This document shows positions 1-7,233 of a stretch of 64,000 bases of DNA, in pieces; position 1 is the first letter of the stretch; every line of letters begins with the position of its first letter. The translations under genes were made by a program, and so were the position numbers. Under the pieces are notes generated by a model. That model had not been told where the DNA came from. It saw only the letters and a program-made list of their open reading frames with translations, and ran no database searches. This stretch comes from Salinibacter ruber DSM 13855 (GTDB lineage Bacteria > Bacteroidota > Rhodothermia > Rhodothermales > Salinibacteraceae): the NCBI RefSeq assembly GCF_000013045.1, contig NC_007677.1, positions 1,302,001 through 1,366,000 on the forward strand. Direction: 5' to 3'.

Positions 1-1
1 G

Positions 2-454
2 GCCCTCGGGGCAATTCTGTTCTGTGAGGCGGTGGGGCTTTTGGCCGCGTGGGTCACCCAGACCTCCGTTACGACCTGGTACCCGACCCTCACCAAGCCG
101 AGCTTTACCCCGCCCAACTGGGTGTTTGCCCCGGCCTGGACGACGCTCTACGCCCTCATGGGCGTCGCCGCGTTTCTGGTGTGGCGTTGCGGCCCGGATC
201 GGACCCGGGTCCGGACGGCCCTCACGGCATTTGGGCTCCAGCTTGCCGCCAACGCCGGATGGTCGTTCGCCTTCTTCGGGGCCCGGTCGCCCGCCCTCGG
301 GCTCGTCGTGATTCTGGGGCTGTGGGGGCTGCTGGCCTGGACGATGGACCGGTTCTTCCGCGTCCGGCCGGTGGCGGGGTGGCTGCTCGTGCCGTACCTC
401 GCGTGGGTGACGTACGCCCTTGCGCTCAACGCGGCCATCTGGGGCCTGAACTGA
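2..454 (+). CDS. tspO: TspO/MBR family protein, 5' partial
   Basis: This is the C-terminal part of a tryptophan-rich sensory protein (TspO/peripheral benzodiazepine receptor family), a five-helix membrane protein that binds porphyrins and related ligands. The frame is open from the window edge, so the true start lies upstream. A GTG at 32 is an internal codon and probably not the start. Visible family features are the LTKPSFTPPNWVFAPAW block, repeated hydrophobic segments and the conserved N-A-x-W region (QLAANAGWSFAFFG). It ends 20 bases before the converging SDR gene. The family is clear; the ligand here is unknown. Confidence 0.88.
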   Translation, partial: ALGAILFCEAVGLLAAWVTQTSVTTWYPTLTKPSFTPPNWVFAPAWTTLYALMGVAAFLVWRCGPDRTRVRTALTAFGLQLAANAGWSFAFFGARSPALGLVVILGLWGLLAWTMDRFFRVRPVAGWLLVPYLAWVTYALALNAAIWGLN

Positions 455-474
455 CGGGAACGGGGCGAGGGCGT

Positions 475-2004
475 CTACGCAGAAGTGGGCACGCTCCGTG
501 CCGTCGATGCCTGGGGCGAATCGTCCCCGTCAGCGGTGCGCTCCTCGGCCCAGTTGGCCAGGGCGCGAAGCTGGCCGGCAAACAGGGGGCCGTGTACCCA
601 GCGGGCGAGGGACCAGTACAGCGTCCCGGTTAGCCCCTTGGGTTCGAAGAAAAGGGTCTGTGTAATGCGGCTGCGGGCGTCGGCGTCCTCGTGGGGGGAG
701 ACCTTGAACTGCAGCCAGGCACGGCCCGGGAGCCGCATCTCGGCCCGCAGGCGGAGCAGCTGATTGTCCTCGCGGGTCTCGACCCGCCAAAAGTCGACCG
801 TGTCGCCGACGCGGAGGGTATCGGGGTCTCGCCGTCCGTAGCGGAAGCCGACCCCGCCGACGAGTTGATCGATCCAGCCACGCAGGCGCCAGAGGGCGTC
901 CCCGTAGAGCCACCCGGTGTCGCCGCCCAGTTGTTCGATGGTGTCGAAGACGAGGGCGGGCGGGGCGTCCACGTCCACGGCGCGCTCCTCGCGGTACAGG
1001 CCCTCGCTGAGTTCCAGGCGGGTCGAGGGCGCCTCGTCGGGCACCGAGGAGACGGCGCTGTTCCAGACGGTCGGGATGGTCCCCGTTTCCGCCCGCCGCA
1101 GGGCAAGCCGCAACGCCGCCTCGAACGAGATGGGCTCGACGTCCGGGAAGAGGGAGTGCGCCTTTTCGGGGTCCTCCACGACCACCTCGTTATCGAGGCC
1201 TTCGATGAGCGGACGGGCAATGCTGTTCGAAACCGGGGTGACGAACCCGATCCAGTGCGAAGAAAGCCGAGGGGTCAAGAACGGCACGTTGACGACCCAC
1301 CGGTTGAGGCCGCGCACCTCGGCGTAGATCTGGAACATCTCGGCGTAGGTAAACACGTCGGAGCCCCCAATCTCGACGATCTCCCCCGCACTGTCCGGCT
1401 GCTGAAGCGCCGCCACCAGATACTGCAACACGTTCCGGATGGCGATGGGCTGGGTTGGGGTGTGCACCCACCGGGGGCAGATCATGAGGGGCACCCGCTC
1501 GGTCAGGTACCGCACCAGCTCAAACGACAGGCTTCCCGACCCGACAATCTGGGCGGCCCGGAACTCCGTGACGGGCACCGCTCCGTCCCGCAGCACCTTG
1601 CCCGTCTCGATGCGGCTCTGGAGGTGCTTCGACTGTCGCTCCCCTTTCGGCCGCATGCCGCCGAGGTAGACGATCCGTTGCACGCCGGCCGCCTCGGCGG
1701 CACGCCGGATGTTGGTGGCGGCGCGTCGGTCCTTGTCTTCGAACGCATCCTCACCGGCCCCGAGCGAGTGGATGAGATAGTACACGGCGTCCACGTCTTC
1801 CATGGCGGGGGGCACGGTGTCGGCCTTCAGGGCGTCGCCCACCGCCACCTCCACGTCGTCGCTCCAGGGCTGGGCCTGAAGCCGTTCGGCACTTCGCACG
1901 AAGCACCGCACCGCGTATCCTTCACGGAGCAGGCAGGGAACGAGACGGCCGCCCACGTATCCGGTGGCGCCGGTCACAAGTACGGTCGAGGAGGAGGGGG
2001 ACAT
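475..2004 (-). CDS. SDR-type NAD(P)-binding protein with C-terminal DUF2867 domain
   Basis: About 509 residues. The N-terminal half is an atypical short-chain dehydrogenase/NmrA-like Rossmann domain, with the dinucleotide motif GATGYVGG at residues 12-19 and an acidic residue pattern suited to NAD(P) binding. The C-terminal part (about 340-490) matches the DUF2867 type, with the stretch GWLYGDALWRLRGWIDQLVGG and many aromatics. This two-domain architecture is common in Bacteroidota and its reaction is not established. The ATG at 2004 places the Rossmann strand at the N terminus. A GTG at 2046 would add 14 residues and seems less likely. No Shine-Dalgarno is visible. Confidence 0.85.
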   Translation of the reverse strand: MSPSSSTVLVTGATGYVGGRLVPCLLREGYAVRCFVRSAERLQAQPWSDDVEVAVGDALKADTVPPAMEDVDAVYYLIHSLGAGEDAFEDKDRRAATNIRRAAEAAGVQRIVYLGGMRPKGERQSKHLQSRIETGKVLRDGAVPVTEFRAAQIVGSGSLSFELVRYLTERVPLMICPRWVHTPTQPIAIRNVLQYLVAALQQPDSAGEIVEIGGSDVFTYAEMFQIYAEVRGLNRWVVNVPFLTPRLSSHWIGFVTPVSNSIARPLIEGLDNEVVVEDPEKAHSLFPDVEPISFEAALRLALRRAETGTIPTVWNSAVSSVPDEAPSTRLELSEGLYREERAVDVDAPPALVFDTIEQLGGDTGWLYGDALWRLRGWIDQLVGGVGFRYGRRDPDTLRVGDTVDFWRVETREDNQLLRLRAEMRLPGRAWLQFKVSPHEDADARSRITQTLFFEPKGLTGTLYWSLARWVHGPLFAGQLRALANWAEERTADGDDSPQASTARSVPTSA

Positions 2005-2241
2005 GGAGGAAGCAAAGTATGGGGTCCGTGGCGCGGCTCCGTACACGGACGAGGAGGAAAATAGATTGCGAATGCGTGCGAGGCCGGATTGTCACAACGG
2101 ATTTCCCATTACGAGAATGTTTCACCTCGAGACGGAAACCAGAGATCCCTTGTGGACTTCCATGTGGGTGAACCTCGAACAGGTGCGAGCCCCGAGGTCA
2201 GTTTCTCCCATACACATCCAAAAACGAACCCGCACGCAGTT

Positions 2242-2445
2242 ATGGCTGAAGTAGATGACACCAAAACATGGCCGGAGCTCGCCATCGGTCTGTACGACAA
2301 GCTCACGGGTCGAGGCGCCCAGATCACCTACGAGTTTGAGGACTTCGACCTTCAGGTGCCCAGCAAGGTTGGTGGCGACGCCCGGCATGCTCACTGGAAT
2401 ATGGACGGGACCCTAAAGATTCGGACGAAAGACAACGAATCGTAA
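2242..2445 (+). CDS. Small acidic hypothetical protein
   Basis: A 67-residue soluble acidic protein, starting MAEVDDTKTWPELAIGLYD and ending in charged residues. I do not recognise a family. The frame stays open 51 codons upstream, but the composition there is unlike protein, so the ATG at 2242 is preferred. The sequence alternates helix-forming and strand-forming stretches (ITYEFEDFDLQVPSKVGG), suggesting a small alpha/beta fold. It stands alone between a divergent SDR gene and another small hypothetical gene. Confidence 0.6.
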   Translation: MAEVDDTKTWPELAIGLYDKLTGRGAQITYEFEDFDLQVPSKVGGDARHAHWNMDGTLKIRTKDNES

Positions 2446-2747
2446 ACCAGTTCCCAACGCGCTTCCACTTCCGTGTCGGCGCGGCGGGGGCGTGCATGCG
2501 CCTCTGCTGATGTCATCAGCCCCCGCCGGTGCCGACCTTTGCACGTCGACGCTCTGGCATCTTTGTGGTCGTTCCGAAAGACGCGGCGGGCCCCGACGTC
2601 CGACGGGGCTGGACCGCCGGGGGCACGCTGAACCGTAGCGCCCCCCACGAAAAGCGCCCTCCACTTTTTCATCTCCAGCCTGTGTCTCACCCGGTAGTTG
2701 ATCCGGTCCCTGGAGAGCAGGTGCTGACAACCCCCCCCGCGACCGAC

Positions 2748-3173
2748 ATGGCCCTTCCCCTCGAAGTTCTCGCTGATCTCCAGTTGGCCGTTGACGGAGA
2801 GGACATCGACATTCGGGGGACGGGAGACCGAATTGTCGTGGACCTCTCGAGCCTTCGGGCCGGGCGCCGTCTTCTCGCCTCGGGGCCGTTTGCGTCGGCC
2901 CAACGAGCGCGGACGACCGGTCGCGTTCACGAAGCCCTCGACATTGCGGGGCTCACCGTGGAGGTGCGGCTTCGAGGCGACCCTGTGGCCCGCCTTGGGG
3001 CTGAGGCGCAGCCCGGTACGATCGGGCGCCTGCTGAACCTCGACGGCATTGAGGTGCGCCCCACGCAGCCCTTGCGGGCAGTTCTGCGCCGCCGGCCCGT
3101 CCTTACGGCGGCCGTCGTGATTGGCCTGGTCGCTGGGCTGGGATGGTGGCTGTTCCGGCGCGGGGACACGTAA
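2748..3173 (+). CDS. Hypothetical protein with C-terminal membrane anchor
   Basis: About 141 residues, unrecognised. The N-terminal 110 residues look like a soluble beta-rich domain (LQLAVDGEDIDIRGTGDRI). The end is a single transmembrane helix (TAAVVIGLVAGLGWWLF) followed by RRGDT, giving a tail-anchored topology. The ATG at 2748 is chosen because upstream in-frame codons are low-complexity and unlike the rest. The protein may sit at the inner membrane with its domain in the cytoplasm, which is inference from the positive residues at the helix end. Confidence 0.65.
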   Translation: MALPLEVLADLQLAVDGEDIDIRGTGDRIVVDLSSLRAGRRLLASGPFASAQRARTTGRVHEALDIAGLTVEVRLRGDPVARLGAEAQPGTIGRLLNLDGIEVRPTQPLRAVLRRRPVLTAAVVIGLVAGLGWWLFRRGDT

Positions 3174-3242
3174 CGAAGGCCCCGGGGCGCCGACGAAAGG
3201 CAACACCACCCGCTGTGATCGCCCACCGACCCGTCCCAACTC

Positions 3243-4172
3243 ATGTGGCCCCGTGCCCTCGCGCTCTGTTCAATGGGCTCCCTTCTTCTCTTCGGGCTCG
3301 CCCTCGGGTGCAGTCGCGCTCCCACCTCGTCGGAGCCCGACGCAGACCCCATTACGGACCGCCAGTACCTCACGGCGGATGTCTGGAACGACGGCCAGGC
3401 GGAGGTGGTGTTCTATCGGGTCGAGCGGACCCGCGACCAGTACGGCCGGGCGAAGGAGCAGGCGTTTATCATGGGGACGTACCTCGTGAAGCACCGGTTC
3501 AGCCCGGCCGACATGACGAAAGTGACGGACGGCACGGGCGTCTCGTCGTTCAAGTACGCCGCATTCTACGAGCTTGAGAGCGGCTCGTACCAGTACAAAC
3601 GCAACTGGGTCGTCAACGCACGGCAGAACGACCTCCGGCCCTTCAAGCAATCGTTTACCAGCTTCGACTGGTGTTCGAATCGCTACCGCGAAGTGGCCTT
3701 TCCGCCGGACGGGCCGGTGGAGGTGCGGATGCGGAGCGACGACTACGGCAACCGCCGCGCCTCCTTTGCCCACCGCTCGAAGGCGTACCCGCCCGCTCAA
3801 CTTCCTTTGTTGATTCGGGCATTGGACTTCGGGGCGGCCGACACGCTTTCCTTTTCTGTTCCCGTCGCGGACAGCAGTGCGTACGTCTCGGCCCGGGCGG
3901 TTCGTACGGGAACGGAGACGGTGGAGACCGAGGCGGGCGCCCACGACAGCGAGCGCATTGTCGTCCACTACGAGACGCCAGTGCCCTCCCCGATCGGGGA
4001 GACCAGCGATACGACCGAGACCTATTGGCGCGGGACCGGGGCGGAGCGGCGTCTCGTTCGGATGGAGGCGGAGGGCGGACGATACCAGATGACGCTCGTC
4101 GAGCACCTCCGCACCCCGTATTGGCGGGAGAACCTGTGGCCGAAGCTGGACCGCATCGACGACCGTCCCTGA
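3243..4172 (+). CDS. Predicted lipoprotein of unknown function
   Basis: 309 residues with a lipoprotein signal peptide: hydrophobic stretch then LALGC, cysteine near residue 23, followed by a Ser/Pro/Asp-rich linker. The mature part is beta-rich with many Tyr/Trp residues (YLTADVWNDGQAEVVFYRVER). It ends with a strand pattern of the kind seen in DUF3108/LolA-like barrels (RRLVRMEAEGGRYQMTLVE), which is only a loose resemblance. It is probably periplasmic and lipid-anchored. I see no operon partner. The ATG at 3243 gives a normal signal peptide. Confidence 0.75.
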   Translation: MWPRALALCSMGSLLLFGLALGCSRAPTSSEPDADPITDRQYLTADVWNDGQAEVVFYRVERTRDQYGRAKEQAFIMGTYLVKHRFSPADMTKVTDGTGVSSFKYAAFYELESGSYQYKRNWVVNARQNDLRPFKQSFTSFDWCSNRYREVAFPPDGPVEVRMRSDDYGNRRASFAHRSKAYPPAQLPLLIRALDFGAADTLSFSVPVADSSAYVSARAVRTGTETVETEAGAHDSERIVVHYETPVPSPIGETSDTTETYWRGTGAERRLVRMEAEGGRYQMTLVEHLRTPYWRENLWPKLDRIDDRP

Positions 4173-4356
4173 GGCGTCGGCCGTTCGTCTGAACCGTGCG
4201 GGAGGCCGTTGGTGGGGTTAGTCTGCATCCCCGGTCCTGCGTCTGACGGCCGAACGGGGGCGGGCACCCCTCGTCAGCGGTCGAGGCCGGGGGAACCATG
4301 GCCCAGCGCGTCGCCGTTGGCACAGGCCAAACTCAAGGAGCAATTCACACAGCTGC

Positions 4357-5532
4357 ATGAAGCGTTCACTCCGTGTCGGGTCCGTAGCGGGGATTGGAAT
4401 TTTCCTGCACTGGACCTTCCTGCTGCTCGTTGCGGCCATCTTCGCCTACTATTACGTCCAGAGCCAGAGCCTGGGCGCGGCCCTTTCGGGGATGGGGCTC
4501 ATCCTTGGGGTGTTCGTGTGCGTAATTCTCCACGAGCTGGGCCACGCCCTAACCGCTCGTCGCTTCGGGGTGCCCACGCGGAGCATCACGCTCTATCCGA
4601 TCGGGGGACTGGCGCGGCTGGAGCGCATCCCGTCCGAGCCGATGAAGGAGTTCTGGATTGCCATCGGCGGGCCGGCGGTGAACGTGGTGATTGCCTTCGC
4701 GCTCGCCCTCGTGCTGCTGGTAACCGGGGGCACCCTCGCCCCGGTGGCGCTGGAGGCGCCGGGCAGCCACGCCCTGGCGTCCCTGATGTGGATTAACGCC
4801 GTGCTGGCGGTCTTCAACATGCTGCCCGCCTTTCCGATGGACGGGGGGCGCGTGCTGCGGGCGCTTCTGGCGCTCCGCTGGGACTATGCCCAGGCCACCC
4901 AGACGGCCGCCAACGTGGGGCAGGGCATGGCGGTCCTGTTCGGGCTGATCGGGATCATGACGTGGAATCCAGTGCTCCTGTTTATCGCCCTGTTCGTGTA
5001 CGTCGGGGCCCAGCAGGAGTCGAAGCAGGCCATGTACCGCGCCTTCACCGAGGGGACGCCGGTGCGGGAGGCGATGGTGACGCGGTTCGCGACCCTGACG
5101 GTCGACGACACCCTCGACGACGCCGTGGATGCGCTCCTGGCCGGTACCGACCACGACTTTCCGGTCCTGGAGGCGGGCACCGTCGTGGGCCTGCTGCGGC
5201 GCAAGCAACTCATCCAGGCCCTGTCCGAGCACGGCCGCGACACCCCGGTCGCGGAGGTGGCCGACGCGGACTGCTTCACCACGGCCCCGAGCGCCCCGCT
5301 CGACGAGGTCTTCCAGCAGATGAACGCGCGGAGTTGTTCGACCGTGCCGGTCGTGGACGGAGGGCAGCTCGTCGGCCTTCTAACCCTCGAGAACGTGGGG
5401 GAGCTCATCATGGTGTCGAGTGCCCTGGAGACGCGGTCGCACTCGCGGGTCCCGCGCGACCAGCTCTCCGAGGCGCCACTGCGGGAGCGCCCGGACGGGG
5501 CGGCCTCCTCCGGGGCGCCGCCCGTCCCGTGA
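4357..5532 (+). CDS. M50 site-2 protease family protein with paired CBS domains
   Basis: 391 residues. An integral-membrane zinc metalloprotease of the S2P/M50 family: HELGH at residues 59-63 supplies two His ligands and the catalytic Glu, and FNMLPAFPMDGGRVLRAL carries the third metal ligand Asp. Several hydrophobic helices flank these. Residues from about 230 to 355 form two CBS motifs (VREAMVTRFATLTVDDTLDD and a second copy), which usually bind adenine nucleotides and regulate activity. This is the Rip3-like architecture rather than RseP, as no PDZ domain is seen. The C-terminal tail is low-complexity. The gene precedes pyruvate kinase by 145 bases. Confidence 0.9.
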   Translation: MKRSLRVGSVAGIGIFLHWTFLLLVAAIFAYYYVQSQSLGAALSGMGLILGVFVCVILHELGHALTARRFGVPTRSITLYPIGGLARLERIPSEPMKEFWIAIGGPAVNVVIAFALALVLLVTGGTLAPVALEAPGSHALASLMWINAVLAVFNMLPAFPMDGGRVLRALLALRWDYAQATQTAANVGQGMAVLFGLIGIMTWNPVLLFIALFVYVGAQQESKQAMYRAFTEGTPVREAMVTRFATLTVDDTLDDAVDALLAGTDHDFPVLEAGTVVGLLRRKQLIQALSEHGRDTPVAEVADADCFTTAPSAPLDEVFQQMNARSCSTVPVVDGGQLVGLLTLENVGELIMVSSALETRSHSRVPRDQLSEAPLRERPDGAASSGAPPVP

Positions 5533-5677
5533 AGACTTCTGGGGAAATCCGGCGGACGCGGCTCTCGTCGTGCATTTCCACGTGGGCTCTTCTAGATTTG
5601 GGGCGGCTTGCGCCGCAGCGCACCTCGAAGCGCAGGCCCCTCCCTGCGCGTACTGTCTCCCCACCCGCTTCGAAAGC

Positions 5678-7108
5678 ATGGACCGCCGAACAAAAATCGT
5701 TTGCACGCTGGGCCCGGCCACGACGGACCCGGAAACACTCCGTCGTCTGGTCGCGGCCGGAATGGACGTTGCCCGAATGAACTTCTCACACGGCACCCAC
5801 GAGGAGCACCGGGAGCGCGTGGAAACCGTTCGGGAGGTGGCCGAGGCGGAAGGGAAGGGCATAACGGTGTTGCAGGACCTTCAGGGCCCCAAAATTCGAG
5901 TGGGGGCGGTACAGAACGACTCGGTCATGCTGGCGGAGGGCGACGAAGTGAGGGTGAGCACCGACACCCCGCGGGAGAGCACGAACGAGCACATCTTCAT
6001 CGACTACGAGGCCCTCGCCCGGGACGCCCGAGAGGGGGAGCGCATTCTGATCGACGATGGCCTGCTGGAACTCCGGGTCATCGAGACGAACGGCTCGCAG
6101 CTCCGGGCGACGGTTGTGGAAGGGGGGCCGCTGCGGTCTCGAAAGGGGGTAAATCTGCCCGACCTGCAGGCCTCCACGCCCCCGATGACGGAGAAGGACC
6201 TGAAGGACCTCGAGCTCGGGCTCGAATTGGAGGTCGACGTCGTAGCCCTCTCGTTCGTGCAGGAACGGTCCGACGTGGAGGCGCTGGTCCACCGCATCGA
6301 GGAGACCGGGAAGAAGACCAGCGTCGTGGCCAAGATCGAGAAGCCCCAGGCCGTCCACAACATCGACGAGATTCTGGAGGTCGTGGACGGCATCATGGTG
6401 GCGCGGGGCGACCTCGGCATCGAGATGCCGATGGAAGAGGTGCCCGGCACCCAGAAGCGGCTCATCCGCAAGAGCATGGAGGCCGCCAAGCCCGTCATCA
6501 CGGCCACGCAGATGCTCGAGAGCATGGTGGAGGACCCGCGCCCGACCCGCGCCGAGGCGAGTGACGTGGCCAACGCGGTCCTCGACGGCAGCGACGCGGT
6601 GATGCTTTCTGCCGAGACGGCGGTTGGGGATCATCCGGTTCGGGTCGTGGAGGCGATGAACCAGATCATCCGTCAGGCCGAGTCCTACTGGCACGAGGAA
6701 CGACGGGCCCTTACCATGACGCCCGATCACTTTGAGCAAGGGGCGAACGTAACGAATAGTGTTAGCTTCACGGCCTGTCGCCTCGCCGAGCAGGTGGGGG
6801 CGGAGGCCATCTGCTGCCTGACCAACTCGGGGTCGACCGCTCGCTCCATCGCCCGACACCGGCCCAGCATGCCCATCTACGCCTTCACCGACAACAAACG
6901 GGTGGTGGCCCAGCTTGGAAGCCTCTGGGGCACCGAGGCCTTCTACATCCCCTTCCAGCAAGACACCGACCAGGGCATTGCGCGTGTGCACGGCGTCCTG
7001 CACGACTACGACCTGGTGAGGTCGGGCGGCCACGTGGTGCTGACCGTCGGAATGCCGCTGCCGGCCCGCGGGCGCACCAACACCGTCCACGTCAGCACCG
7101 TGCAGTAG
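5678..7108 (+). CDS. pyk: Pyruvate kinase
   Basis: 476 residues, the usual bacterial length. Converts phosphoenolpyruvate and ADP to pyruvate and ATP in the last step of glycolysis. The N terminus MDRRTKIVCTLGPATTDPE is diagnostic. Active-site blocks MNFSHGTHEEH, LQGPKIRVG, VAKIEKPQAVHN (catalytic Lys) and MVARGDLGIE (Mg-binding) are present, and the C-terminal regulatory domain is complete. The frame extends upstream of 5678, but that part is unlike protein. No Shine-Dalgarno precedes the ATG. Confidence 0.97.
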   Translation: MDRRTKIVCTLGPATTDPETLRRLVAAGMDVARMNFSHGTHEEHRERVETVREVAEAEGKGITVLQDLQGPKIRVGAVQNDSVMLAEGDEVRVSTDTPRESTNEHIFIDYEALARDAREGERILIDDGLLELRVIETNGSQLRATVVEGGPLRSRKGVNLPDLQASTPPMTEKDLKDLELGLELEVDVVALSFVQERSDVEALVHRIEETGKKTSVVAKIEKPQAVHNIDEILEVVDGIMVARGDLGIEMPMEEVPGTQKRLIRKSMEAAKPVITATQMLESMVEDPRPTRAEASDVANAVLDGSDAVMLSAETAVGDHPVRVVEAMNQIIRQAESYWHEERRALTMTPDHFEQGANVTNSVSFTACRLAEQVGAEAICCLTNSGSTARSIARHRPSMPIYAFTDNKRVVAQLGSLWGTEAFYIPFQQDTDQGIARVHGVLHDYDLVRSGGHVVLTVGMPLPARGRTNTVHVSTVQ

Positions 7109-7233
7109 GAAGGAGTCGCAGTAGGAGGGATTTGGGGCGTGGAGCCGTCCCAGACGGATCCCGTGGCGGCGCGCTCCCATTGTAGAAGCCGCATGTGGTT
7201 TTTCCTCTTTCCCGACGCGACTGGCGTGTCGAC